A stretch of DNA of 64,000 nt from Siphonodentalium dalli (taxonomy: Eukaryota; Mollusca; Scaphopoda; Gadilida; Siphonodentaliidae), in contig CP136067.1 of the NCBI GenBank assembly GCA_032622095.1, positions 81,620,705 to 81,684,704 on the forward strand. Reading direction: 5' to 3'. The translations under genes and the position numbers were made by a program. The notes below the pieces were generated by a model. It was not told the origin of the DNA. It was given only the letters and a program-made list of their open reading frames with translations, and ran no database searches. Positions within the stretch are counted from its first letter, which is position 1, and every line of letters starts with the position of its first letter. This document shows positions 47,680 to 60,125 of the stretch, one piece after another.

Positions 47680-48789
47680 TCAGGGGAAGTAATTTATTGC
47701 TAGCAGCGCGAATACGGACCAAGACACCGCCAATGCAATCACAACAACTCCGAGCATTATTCGAAATGACCCGGGAGATCGTAACGCGTGATAAAATTTC
47801 TTTGAAGAATGCGAAGAGCTCACTTCTGTTTTAAACACAGGACTCCAAGAAGGGCCATTAGCTTTGCCGTCTTTAAAGTCATATGGCAAAATTCCACATA
47901 ACTTCTTGGCGTTGTCACTGCATCCTATACCTGGCATATCAAAATCCACCATTTCTTTTGGTGAATCGCTCGGTATGTGCGTCGACATTAGCGCAACACC
48001 ATGTGCAGGCCAATGGGCAGTCGCCACCATGTTTTCATACGCCAACTTATGCAGCACTAAGTCTTCTTTGCGAGCCCAAATGGCAGGAACCATGCTGTTC
48101 ATGACGACATAGCGCCACCTGGCGTCTTCGCGGTCCCGTTTTGGTCGCGCATTAGCATGGACAAGCCTCGAATCCCATAACACCATCCCGCCTTTGGGAA
48201 CAGGTACTCTTACTTTCTTGAACTTTCTTTCTTCGAAGAGTAATTTGTCATCATCTTTGAGCCTATAGAAGTTATTCAGAGAGCTCCGAATATAAGCCTT
48301 TTGGTTGGTCGAAAAGAATTCTTCGTGAAACTTATGTGACCTCTCGAGGACCTCGAATGTCCAGTCATTTTCGGATGCTTCTTCAAGATACACCGCCCCT
48401 TGATAACAATGAAGTCCAGTTTTGTTACCTCCTTGGTCGAAATGTAACCAACCGGGGTTGTTTGCATCCCAGAAAGTTTCCTCCGTGGTTTCTGCCGGTC
48501 TCCCAATTGCAACAGCATCAAGACTGGTCAGCAGTTTATCGGTACCCCAGATGTCGGCGAACACATCTTTTGTTCGCAGTCTTGCGAACCAGGCAGGTTC
48601 TGTGAAACCCACCCTATATCTCTGGATCAATGATTGCATCGAAAACGGCCAAGTGCCATCATCGGTAAATTGTTTCAACCAATCCTGGAATTGGCCGATG
48701 CATTTGTCGCACTCTTTATTTGTTAATATCCCGTGAATTACGAGGTATCCCTTCTCTTCCAGCAAACTGATCTGAGACTTCGTTAGCAT
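47680..48789 (-). CDS. Phytanoyl-CoA dioxygenase-like enzyme, tail-anchored, copy A
   Basis: 369 residues; member of the PhyH family of Fe(II)/2-oxoglutarate dioxygenases, which hydroxylate lipid-like or other small substrates. Metal ligands are visible: His116-x-Asp118 in PGWLHFDQGG and distal His211 in DSRLVHANARP. Arg215 or Arg218 may bind 2-oxoglutarate. Residues about 344-366 form a hydrophobic segment at the extreme C-terminus, predicting a tail anchor with the enzyme facing the cytosol. The ATG at 48789 is chosen because an acceptor-like ATTTATTTCAG lies two bases before it and is conserved in copy B, while sequence further upstream differs between copies. A 5' UTR exon is therefore likely. 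An AATAAA occurs inside the last codons. Substrate unknown. About 18 residues differ from copy B, none at the metal ligands. Confidence 0.85.
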   Translation of the reverse strand: MLTKSQISLLEEKGYLVIHGILTNKECDKCIGQFQDWLKQFTDDGTWPFSMQSLIQRYRVGFTEPAWFARLRTKDVFADIWGTDKLLTSLDAVAIGRPAETTEETFWDANNPGWLHFDQGGNKTGLHCYQGAVYLEEASENDWTFEVLERSHKFHEEFFSTNQKAYIRSSLNNFYRLKDDDKLLFEERKFKKVRVPVPKGGMVLWDSRLVHANARPKRDREDARWRYVVMNSMVPAIWARKEDLVLHKLAYENMVATAHWPAHGVALMSTHIPSDSPKEMVDFDMPGIGCSDNAKKLCGILPYDFKDGKANGPSWSPVFKTEVSSSHSSKKFYHALRSPGSFRIMLGVVVIALAVSWSVFALLAINYFP

Positions 48790-48862
48790 TTCTGAAATAA
48801 ATGATTTAATAATCAGCTTAAGGTCCATCCCATATATGTGGTGGGATTGAGGGACGTCATAT

Positions 48863-49192
48863 ATAGAGGATCTCACATGAGTTTCTATTTTATACGGAAT
48901 TTATCAACCGAGTTCACATAATTCGATTTGAGCCGATGTTTACCGAGGCTCAAATAGAATTTAGAGGACGAGGTTGATAAATTACGTATAAAATAGGACG
49001 AGTGTGAGATACCTTTTATCACATGATCAAATAAATCCGAAGCAACGCGAAATATTCATCGAAAACAACAATCATAAACTACAGCGATCGCAAGTTATTT
49101 GAAGAACGCCGTGACGTCATCGCACGCGCTGATATTAAACGTGTCTATTACCGATAATTATGAAACTGCTTTTATGGCCAAATTATGTGATA
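48863..49192. repeat. Insertion in copy A with a strong hairpin
   Basis: Sequence absent from copy B. Its first part, 48868-49013, folds back: ATCTCACATGAGTTTCTATT...GGAATTTATCAACC pairs with GGTTGATAAATTACGTATAA...GTGTGAGAT. It sits just upstream of the dioxygenase start and may contain or alter its promoter. Confidence 0.6.
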
Positions 49193-49361
49193 AAAATAGA
49201 TAATTAGCAGATATAGCTCAACTTAGAAACCGAAAGTTATCTGCTGGTTATCTATATAAACGATTTATAACTAAGAGTAATTCGATATTTCAACGCGAGG
49301 GCAAAACGTAGCTACTTTAATGATGATATGGGGACCGTCGAATCGGATTGAGTACCTTTAA

Positions 49362-49913
49362 AGATGGATTATCTCTTTAAATAACAAATTTGAAATAGTT
49401 GCGTGGGCATAAAATAAAAAATATTGAATTGACGACCCCTGTCCGGAAAGGCTTCTATCAATTAATATTGATTTTATTTCCAATATGTTTTTATTCAATG
49501 AGATGATTTATTGGGACACTTTATTTGTCTATTTTTAGAACATACCATTCGGGTGATACCACATATCGATAGAGAGCATTAGGATGTTCATATAGCTACG
49601 GACCGAAGGTCAAGTGTCCCAGATTGATTTATTGATTTATTGTATTGTTTTATTCCATAGTTATGAGCGATAATGAGTCTAATTAACGTTTATTTGTGAC
49701 AAAAAACACACAATAAAATTTCTGGTCTCTGTTAACAGTAACCACTATTGTTCGTTAGCTAGACAACCACATTATAATATAGACCAGAAAATATTCGAAA
49801 TAAAATCAATATTAATCGATAGAAGCATTTCCGGACAGGAGTCTTCGATTCAAATCTAATATTTTCTACCCCGGTAACTATATAATTCATGTTTACAAAG
49901 AGATAATCCACCT
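49362..49913. mobile_element. 552-bp TTAA MITE
   Basis: Ends AGATGGATTATCTCTTT and AAAGAGATAATCCACCT, flanked by TTAA (49358-49361 and 49914-49917). A second inner inverted match (TTCCGGACAG / CTGTCCGGAAA with AATATTGATTTTATTTC) extends the pairing. No ORF. Its left flank (49323-49357) is a solo end of the 28293-28662 family. Confidence 0.75.
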
Positions 49914-49917
49914 TTAA

Positions 49918-51923
49918 ACTAGTATTTTCTTGAGGAAATTTTCATAATTTGGTGATTTTATTTCTAGATTATAACCTACAACAAAGGCTCTCCGTGCAAA
50001 TCGAAAGTATGCGTGTTGAAACCATTGTTATTTAAACAAACAACACACAAACATCGTTAATATCGAGTACTAAGTTTATTTTCATAATATTCAATGCTTT
50101 GACCAGGCGGAGGTGGATATGGGTGGGTGTCTCATCTCCCAACTTTGGTAAACAAAATTCAACAGTTGGAAATTCAATACGGCCTGACGCAAGTTGAAAA
50201 TATCACACCATTAATAGGTTGAAATTGTTCTCGTAGTTTGATTTTCCAACAATGTTTTAGTGGGGAATTTGACAACATAACTGATGCTAACTAAATGGAA
50301 TTAAATTACGCCCCATCCATCCCCACCCCCGACAGGGACCTTCTAGCTTTTGACATTTGCAATTATTGACCGTCAAGAATAATTACACATTGGTGGACTT
50401 TGACCGATCGGCAATGCAACTGTAATAGTTATGTTTACATAAGATGGTTTCGATATGAGTAATATTTCGTTATTCAGGTTAGTGTATAATTATAAATAAT
50501 GAAAATAAGAGAAAATTCAATATATTTGTGCATGTATATAATGGATATACAGTAGTATATGTTCCACACGCAGATACCAAACAGGGATGTGAATGTGTTC
50601 TTATGGCTTCACTTTGGGAATTTTCACTGGAACCAGTGAACCACCATTTGAGTTGAAAATATAATTATGCATGTTTCAATTTAAGTGGTACTGGTACCTA
50701 TCAAACTATCCAACCATCGGGTCAATCGGACAATACCAGCCAAACATCCCGTATATGGTAGGAAATTATCGAATAATATTCTAATTTTACACTACATTAA
50801 TGCATGGTTTGAAAATTAAAGGGACTCAGTGCGTTCGAAGTTGCATGTCCATGTGAAATAACATTTAAAAAACACTGTAAAACAACAATCATCAAAAAGT
50901 ATTCTTATGCTGTAACTGGATAAATTTGTTCTTACCTGTATAGTGGTGTGTTTTTATGGAGTTATCCTTGTAAGGTAAACCGTGTTTATTAACGCAAACC
51001 AGATATCCTTTACTATAATAAATAATGGTATAATTAAAAGAATGTGTTCTGGTGGTTGGCATGCAACGTGTATAATATGAGTGCTCACCTAAACGCGTCG
51101 TATTTATACTCACGGCTATATTTCATAATTCATAACCATTCTGATCGAATGGGTATATTCGCATACGTGGCAGTTACATGTCATACACCCCTATAAGCAA
51201 GCTATCAATTGAAAAGTTCCACGTTGGCTCGTCTTGAATAGAAGTTGAATCACCAACGCTTATCGTACTCCATATATTACCCGGGGATTCCCCAGTCATC
51301 GCTATTTATAACTTATAGCATAATAGATGAGCAAAACATATCTGTGTCTGACGTCACGCATGCAGGACTCGAGGAGTAGACAGATCTCATTAACTAAACG
51401 TTCGTGTGCGCTCATCGAGTACAATTTGTATTTAGTGTCGAGAAACATACGCATGAAGGGTAGTCATATATTTCAGAAATTGCAGAAAAGTCGATTGTAT
51501 ACTTGTTTGACTACGAAGGAACGAACGGATGAGTTGAGTGAATTCTCTCATTTTCAGAACAAAACAAAAGCTATTTTACCCCCAAAACGAACCACAGATC
51601 ATCGACATTCTCTTACAATTGTGAACATGTGGAATAAAAAAAATACAAAAAATAGATGTAAATATAATCTGCTGTAACAATATGAAATTTTTGGTACATT
51701 ATTCATCTTGTTGCTCTTTCATATGATTCAATTCGAATAAGTGCCGACTCCACTCTCCGCTAACATATATGTAGGGCCTATATACAAAATATAGGGGGGA
51801 TGTCACTCAGAGTAATTATTTTCAAGTTTCACTGATTTTATTAATTCAAAGGAAATTACCCTGGTGACCATAGAACTTGCCTTATTCCAACATGCAACGC
51901 CTTGTTATATTTATTACTTACAT
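49918..51923. other. Unassigned non-coding sequence
   Basis: GTTGGAAA-type words at 50150-50290. An open frame at 51327-51677 encodes a basic 116-residue peptide with no recognisable feature and is not called as a gene. Confidence 0.35.
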
Positions 51924-52134
51924 TTAAAGGGGTACTGTACGCCATTTTCAATAAATTTCCGATGATAACAACTATCTAATATCGATAATATATAGAACAC
52001 TAAGTAATTTGAGTCGAAGATGTATTCTGTAAATGTTCAGGTTAATAGGTTATCTGAAAAAAAGAGTTAATAATTTGATATAAATTTAATTTATGGAAAG
52101 AGTCATATATAGATTAAATTACGAATTTCCGTAT

Positions 52135-53684
52135 ACAAGACGTAATCAAAATAATTCACGGATAGCGAATTGGGCAAAGCGTGGCGTACGTGATCGTGTT
52201 AACAATTATGTTGATTCAATAGAATTCTACATAAATAAAAAGAAAATGTCAATATTATCATCCTTGTGCAATGTTGAATGCAACAATAAGAAAACTGTTA
52301 AACAAGTTTTCTTTCACAGAATGTATGAATAAACGCTATTGTCTACCACTGAGTCGCGCTTGTCTTGTTCTAAAAACTACTTCTGTGACATTATGCAAAT
52401 ACTTGATCAATATGACTTATTGAATTACCTTTACCTTTTTCCGGACAAAAACTCGTGGAAACATATTTTTAACACAGGAATGGTAACATCACACGCGGAT
52501 GCATGGACATCAAGAGAAAATTCTGACCCAAGTTTTTCTCTCTTCAATAGAATACATACAAAATTATGTATGTCCTATGTTTGGCGCCTATGTAAATTAT
52601 ATCCAGAAGACAAGACCATGTATCTCACAATTGGCAAATTGATAAGCCAAATAGGAATCAACAGAGCAATTTCATGTACGAACTGTGGTTCTTACACGGC
52701 CGACATTTTGTCTCATATATATATTCATTGATTGTACGACCATGTTTTCGTTTAGAAATGAGATGGAATATTTTATTATGGATGCACTTGGGATTAATGC
52801 CTACATCAAATACGAATCGCTCTCAGGAGAAGCCAAATTAAATGTGCTCCTTGGCAACTTATCAGAAATTGAGAGCGATATAATGATTGAAGATGACGAC
52901 CTTCCAATTATAATTTTCAAAAATGTTGTCAAAATGTGGCAAGCTTATTACCTGTATGCTGGTATGATCGGTGTTACTTAATATAGTTCACGTTTGACCT
53001 TTTTATTCATACATATATCGACCACTATAATATTATCATCGAAATGAATATGTCACATATAATTATATATATACCTCACTATACTTCACTTTAACTGTAC
53101 ACGTGATACCTTATCGTCGCATCCATGACATATGATATCCAGGTTATAATATGTCTCCAATTCTCACACGAATTATATTATATTGAAAACGCACTTGCTT
53201 TATAAAACCATTCAATTATACAAATAAATCGTGTAAGTTGCGTGTGCACGTGTGACTGTGCGTGTAGGTGCGTGAGTCCCATTCGGTTGGGGTCAGTTGG
53301 CCAGTAGGATGACACTCGAGCGAGTGCTGCAGTATCCTGCCCATCCGGATGCACGTGCGTATACGTTTACCATACACCAATGTATGCCGTTGTGGCTGCG
53401 CCCCTATGTGTGCGTACCCTACGGTGACGAAATGGCGTTTGGAGGCATTACTACCGCGTGTATATATATATATAGTCATGCCGAACAGTACGTGACGGTG
53501 GACGGTACGTCTATGCTGTAGGCGCGCAGACCCAACTCCATGCAGAATGATATATATAAATATTTGTATATACTTTTGACTGTTCACATGCTTATGTATA
53601 TAAGCGTTTGTATCATGTTCTTTATATATCATTTGTTCATATATAATCTTCAGTAATGGAGGATAATTAAAGATATATAGTGAT
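52135..53684 (+). mobile_element. LINE 3' fragment inserted in the TTAA element
   Basis: Non-matching insert between two parts of the TTAA element. The first about 840 bases carry reverse-transcriptase C-terminal coding remnants; the rest would be 3' UTR, with no clear poly-A tail. Borders are uncertain by 20-30 bases. The clade was not determined. Confidence 0.6.
52165..52981 (+). pseudogene. LINE ORF2 C-terminal remnant
   Basis: Continuous coding style in one frame, with one in-frame stop (TAA at 52330-52332) and a frameshift near 52722. The diagnostic part is CTNCGSYTADILSHIYI followed, after the shift, by DCTTMFSFRNEM. This gives the C-x2-C...H-x4-C knuckle found after the reverse transcriptase domain in many invertebrate LINEs. 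It is preceded by SYVWRLCKLYPEDKTMYLTI. The polymerase domain itself is absent, so it is a 5'-truncated dead copy. Confidence 0.6.
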
Positions 53685-53822
53685 ATTCCCCAGGGGCCTG
53701 TGTCACTGACTAGTGACTATACAATGACTTAATGAGTATATGGGATTATAGTATGCATATACTGTCCAACAATTACTCGACAATCATAATTGCTATTTTC
53801 GCATTTCGGCTAATCTGCCATC

Positions 53823-56031
53823 TAGTCTGGTCGATAAACTAAAAATTTAGGGTCAACCTAGAACAAATTTGGACTAAGTTGGTTTCTATTCCATTTTGAA
53901 GAGGAATATATCCTCTATAACATATCCAAAATCCGCTAAAATCCGCTTTGAGCATTTTCTGTAATACAAGATGGCGTCCATGATGGCAGTTGGTATAGAA
54001 AAATCCTGAATTTCGGTGGTAGGTGCGCCAACAAATACAAAATTAGTAATAAAATAAAATTCACACAAACAATGCTTAGTCGTAAACCATGTCGGTAGAA
54101 TGTCTGTCCAATATGGCCGCCAAAATGGACAAAATCGAATGAAATTTACAATTTGCGGAAAATTGAATAGCTGGTCATACAAGAACGAACAGGCCCTCGA
54201 ATTATAGGAGGAAGAATGATTTCATAGTATAAGGGGAGCTATTAATAATAGTATGTAAGAATTTTCTCTAATGTATCTCGCGAGAGAGCAACTAAAAGCC
54301 AGGTCTCATACAACCATTAAATGTTGACTTTTTGGGCGCCAAGAAATAGAAGAATAACACAGTTTTATCTGTACTGTTTATCTTGAATCGTGTAATATAT
54401 GTGTATTAAAACAGTTAAATCTTATCTAACAAGGGATGTATTCATTGTGTGACCTTTTTAGAAGCAGAAATATATGTAATGAAAACATCATTCTCACGAA
54501 TGTGACCGATAATCATTTATTTTTGAATCTACAACACACAATCTGTAAAAATTCACTACTATAGAACAATATGAGAGCTATTCATATGGTACTAGGTAAA
54601 ACGTGTAGATCCTATTGCCCGTGTCTTAAAATAGTAGTCATAGTTGCCTCCAGCCAAGTTATTAAACACGAATATTATACGTTTATCACACAAATACATG
54701 GTGGTATACCATGAACGCAATTTATCAAAATAAAAAGGATTACAATAGACTATCTTCAATAAATTCTCAACATAACCAAATTTGCCTACACACTCTGTGG
54801 CAGAGACTGTCTTTATACCTGGAAATTATGTGCACATAAATGCACTAAGGCCACATATACGCGAAACGTATGACCTTTTCTGCAACCGCATCGCCGCGTT
54901 TACCCATTCTCCCTAATGTTACACATAACTGCTGCATACAAAACCATAAATAGCAACATTGAGTGAATGGTAAACGCAGAACTAATAACTGTAAACGCTG
55001 ATGACCTGATATTTAGCGCAAATATGTGGGTGGCAATGGTAACATAATTTCAAACAACAAGTTACTGACAACTAATAGTGTGCATTGCGTGGTACATATT
55101 CCTGTTGTAAAGTGTCGATTGAAGCAAATTGAACAGAATTGTCTACTGAGAAACCGGTTAGGGAGCACCATGAAAATTAGTACTAAATAAAATGTACCAT
55201 GTACAGTCTCTTCGATCTAGTGAGATAGGGTACTGTTCTGTTGAAGAGATAAGTGTTTCTGTTCAGTATAATCAGCATTACGACATACGTGTATGGTTTA
55301 TTGTCACGGAGAGTGTTGAAAATTCCGGAAATATAACTAGTATTTACACAGATAGGGTGGGCACTTCAGTTTCTGCGTTATATTCAATAATTAATCATCA
55401 TTCCAAAACGAAACTACCACGCACTGTGTGACGAAATATTACTTCGTGTGTTGCATGCCCGAAATAACTGTTTTGGTCCGACTGTTGGATGTATTCTAAT
55501 AAGAAAACCCGAACGTCAATCATTGGGTTAACGTGCGTAGCAGTGATCGATAAATCATTCAGATAGATCTGTTTTAATTATATGTGTACATTTAAAGATA
55601 TATAACAACATTCTTGTAAATTACAAATGTGTATTTTCGATTATAGGGGGTTATCCAATATGTTGCTTTCGTCGTAGCATGGATTGTAGTTGCGGCCATT
55701 TTGACAGCAATTTTATCGCCGCGATTGCAATGTTTTCTGTCCTTGTCACTCTATTCGCCCCCTATACTCTTTTATACAAACTGGTATATATCGGATGGAG
55801 GATTAATGCGTTCTGGTGTCGCCGATGAGGGATATTGTAGAAAAACGTACTTCACAAGGTCGAAAAATGAGCATTTTTTTAAATCTCTGTAAAAAAGTTA
55901 GCTCAAAGCGGATTTTAGCGGATTTTGGATATGTTGTAGAGGATATATTCCTATTCAAAATGGAATAAAAACGAACTTAGTCCAAATTTTTTCTAGGTCA
56001 AACCTTTTATCGACCAGACTAATCCGTGACA
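53823..56031. mobile_element. 2.2-kb TIR element with ATC target duplication
   Basis: Inverted repeats of about 130 bases at 53823-53955 and 55901-56031, starting TAGTCTGGTCGATAAA. It splits the host TTAA element between GCCATC and ATCCGTGACATT; the unsplit copy at 30087-30668 shows one ATC, so the target duplication is ATC. Inside is AAGATGGCGTCC / ATGGCCGCCAAAATGG-type sequence but no transposase-like ORF. The superfamily is not assigned. Confidence 0.85.
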
Positions 56032-57847
56032 TTACTTCGTAATCAACAGACTTTCAAATAATGGAAATATGGTTACCTTATGATACAACTCAGAGACTAA
56101 AGAAACCAACAACAACATTTGGGTACAGTATCCCTTTAACAAATTAAAGACCAAAATTTTGAGGTTATAACCTTCCAACGGGTACCTCAAGCTTTCCAAC
56201 TGTAGGAAAGTTTCAACCTGACAACCCTAAGCCTTAAGGTTGGAAAATTCATAACAGATGGCCATTTCAGACCAAACTTTATATTTTGACCAAAAGTAGA
56301 AAATTATATAACTGTATGACACCACATAATTATATGCCTTCTGTTTAGTGTATAATGCAATGAATACGCATTGAACTACCAAAGCGGGACCCACCCTGAA
56401 TATCTACACCCCCCCCCCGCTGCCCAAATGTGACACCCCCCCCCCCCACTGTTTTAGCTTGTACATACCCTATACTTCTTAATATTTATCACTGATATAC
56501 ATCCAAGCTTATTATATACATGTTTCACGATATAGTTCTTCCCCATTGTTTGAAATTGACAGCGGTGTCTGTTGGCACGTTTATTGATTGTGGAAAAGAC
56601 GTACAATGTATATTGATTTTAAATTATAATAAATTTGACTTGTTGACTCTTATTCGACCTCTATTAATTTTCAGTTGACGTAGGGCTTATATTGATTCTA
56701 AAATGACTTTGTTTAGTTGGAATTGATTCATTGACTGTTATCCGACCTATGTAATTTTCATTTGATGTCTAGTGGTTTTAAATGACTTATGTAAGTTAAA
56801 ATTGACTTATTGACTGTTCGATATCTATTAATTTGTATTTGACTTCTATTAAGTTGGATTAGTTATTTATTTAATATTTGACGTATGATTAGACCAAATG
56901 GTCGAACATATGCATTATTCTGAGAAACTATAAGCTGTCAATCCTCATTTGAAAATTGACCCGATCAGATGAAATTAATCGGAAATTGTCCGAGTAGTAG
57001 CGCAAAATAGTCCACCTGACAACTCCTACCCCATTAGCCAGAAGTAAATAAAAACATGTTTCTGCAATGAGCTGGGTATACCTTCAGCCAAATCCACTAT
57101 ACACAACTCCAACTTGTTGGAAATGTCATATGTTGAGTAATCTTGAATCACCTAGATATGATACAAGTTAGACTAGATTATGCCACGAAGCTCTACTCTG
57201 TCTAACGCCAGTAGAGATCACAATCGACCAGTTCAAAACATGAGAACTTTTTCAAGTTTGTGAAAGGGAACCTTATAAAGTCGAAAATAACGCAGGGAAT
57301 ACATTTATTTGTTAATACATGTTGCTTAATAGTTTATTCATCAGTATGCGACGGTCCCAGTCCGAGATTACATGATTTAAAGGATTTATGGGCGATTTTA
57401 TTTTATGCCACATTTCTCCAGGGTAATTAATTCAATGTTTTTGCTATAACGACTCACTAAAAAACATGCAATTTTGAGCTGGGACCACCCCATACTTTGA
57501 AGTAGATTATCGAGGAACAAATATAAACAAATAAATATATTCTCTGCCTTGTTTGTTCAATATCATGCATAAAGTTCCCTGTCAGAAGGGGTCAGAACAT
57601 CAAAAAGTTCCCATGTTTTGTACTGGTGGAATATGATCTCATGACATTATCTAAAGTTATAATAGACAAGAGAACGTGATTTCTTTTTCATGGAATTTCC
57701 GTTTTCAAACATATTATTATGCAGACACTATATTATGTGATGACAAAGGTCTACCCAGCGTAGCGCGAGTGGACACAACTCTGCTTGTAGATTGATCACT
57801 TACATGTATATAACTGGAATAAATGACATCATACGTATACCTCTTGT

Positions 57848-58041
57848 CACAGGGGCATGTAACGCGCTCCGCTGCCCGTCCCCCTTTGCACTGCACTTAT
57901 AATACGCCGCTTCTATATACGCGCCTGCTTCACGTTAATTGTACTATAATAAGGACCATTAACATGAAGCAGGCGCGTATGTAGGGCGGCGTATAGGGCA
58001 GCGCAAAAGGGGCGGGCAGCGGAACGCGTTACATGCCCCTA
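57848..58041. repeat. GC-rich foldback hairpin, copy B
   Basis: Counterpart of 45399-45595; tips CACAGGGGCATGTAACGCG and CGCGTTACATGCCCCT pair better here than in copy A. Confidence 0.7.
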
Positions 58042-60125
58042 TATATATATGCTCTTGTGTGTTTTCCGTGATCCTCTCATCCTCTTCAAAACGAGTTTCA
58101 AAATTTTCTGTTGCTGTTAAAGTTATTTTAGAGGGGTGGGAGGCCACATCTTTGCGGCTGTAAATACCATATCAGCACTAAGTATACATGTACTATTGTT
58201 ATAAAGATGCGAGTCAACAATAGGGCTTTTTCTTAACAATATTTAATGAAAAACAAGTGAAAATAATAAACATAAGAATATGTAACAACCTTGGCAAGAC
58301 GTGAGTATATATACGTATAATTTGGTACAACTATACAATAGTTATAGTCTGAAGAAAACAGCAAAGCTGCACTTAAATGCATTTGGCATAATTATAGTCG
58401 GAAAATATAAATTGGGAGTTAAACCAATTTAAGCGCCAGTGGCCAATTGTATACGTGTGAGCTTAAATGTTGTAATATTTCGAGTACTGCATATGCATAA
58501 TCGCCAATAATATATATCACATGACACCCCTATAATATTATTTAAAAAGCCATTACATATTTCCTTTCTATCACTAGTTAGTCACATATCACTTGGTGAC
58601 GGGCCAACAAAATGACCGCGCGTCTTGACATTGATTCAGGCTGGTTAATACTATTTCGAAAAGCCGCGCATGACACCAACACCAGGCAATGCATAATTAT
58701 TGATTTGTTCATTAAAGATAAATTATTGTCCAACTTTGTTGCACTAACGAAACTAAAAAGAGACAGTTGGAGGACTATATTTTCCGTCACCAGCCCGAGA
58801 GCGCGCTATACTGTCGTATACGCTTGTGAAGCATATCAGTCAACACAGTAAATGTATGCATTTTGCAGTTTCTTTTAAGGATTTTGATTTGTTAAAAAGA
58901 CATAAAGCTCTAGTTTTTTTCATGTGGTATACAATATCTTCAACTCGTTATGTTGGGATACAAGATTTTTTTAATCTCATTTGATAAATTTGATTCAGAA
59001 CTCGTCTACGAGTCGTTGTGAATCAAATTTCTCAAACTCTTTTTATAAAATCTTATATCCCAGCATAACTCGTTGGAGATTCTCAAAATATGTAGTTATT
59101 TAAGAAATGAATGTAGTGCGTGTGAGTTATTGGGGGATACGGCGTTGTGGTCCCCAACGACCACACCGCCGTATCCCTCAATAACACACACCCACTACAT
59201 TAATTTATTATATATATATAGCTGTTTGGTGATTTATTCTCATAAAAAGCTGAGTGTATTCTTATTTATTTTCACAAAATCTGCCGAGAATATGAGACTA
59301 GCAGCACATTAAGTGAGCCCAATATAAGATTTCCAAGCCCTTAGCAACGATAACGTGATCTATATAAATAGCTGGCTTCAGATGCAATTCGGCTTAACTT
59401 TGAAAAATACTCCCATTTATTCTGCTGACCGCTTTTAGTGATTATAGTTCAGATAAGGTCAACAATTTGTGACGTCGTGTTCGTGTTGCTGTCTGTGTGC
59501 TATTGGGGTATAACACGGAAGAACCAATTGGCAGTTCACCAATCACCGAGCAGGGTGTATAATTTAGTGTAACACAGACGGGCTATGTAAATATAAAATG
59601 TTGACGTGCGTGACAAAGTAGCATTTATGTATATACACTTGCAATTTACACTTATATCCAACTGCCAATGCCAACGTATAATTGGAGATGAGATGTGATA
59701 AAATTGTTCTACTGAAAACCAAGTGGTATCATAAATGCATAATTATACCCTATAACTTCAGTTCCTTCCCTTTTTTTTTTTTTTTTTAAAGATGTATTCA
59801 GGGTTCCAAACCTCATTTTACAACTTAAACATTCTAATTTAACATCACACTCGGCTTTCTTTCATCGACAAAATGTTGAAAATCAAATTTAACACACAGA
59901 CTAGATCGATAAGTACGTATATCATATACATTTACCAACTAATTCCAGTTTTTCGTTGAAAATTTAATGCGATAATTATTGCCATCCGTTTCGTAAAAAA
60001 TGGCCTCGCACCCTGATTACATCTTGATAATATGGTAAAATACAATAAAATATCGGACACCAATGATCAGGAGTCATGTGTTTGTTCATAATTTGCATAT
60101 CCCCATGGATATGCTGCGGTCCGAT

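Larger units (their letters stand above)
45298..49330. repeat. Segmental duplication copy A, right part
   Basis: Direct match of 57746-61281 plus 61793-61945. It carries the dioxygenase-like gene and several hairpins. Copy A has about 330 bases (roughly 48863-49192) that copy B lacks; copy B has a 511-bp MITE that copy A lacks. Confidence 0.9.
51928..56135. mobile_element. AGGGGTACTGTACGCC TTAA element, split copy
   Basis: TTAA at 51924-51927 and 56136-56139; ends as in 30087-30668 but in opposite orientation. Its own sequence is 51928 to about 52133, about 53685-53822 and 56032-56135; the rest is two later insertions (a LINE fragment and a 2.2-kb TIR element). Joining these pieces matches the 582-bp copy almost throughout. 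Confidence 0.85.

Noticed and set aside
48790-48876. N-terminal extension of dioxygenase copy A by 29 residues
   Set aside because: Not shared with copy B beyond the acceptor-like region; reads into intron or upstream sequence.
51327-51677. 116-residue basic open frame
   Set aside because: No signal peptide, domain or splice evidence; could be real but cannot be supported.
53216-53632. 138-residue minus-strand frame
   Set aside because: Lies in the presumed LINE 3' UTR and repeats of GTGCGTG type; no domain.
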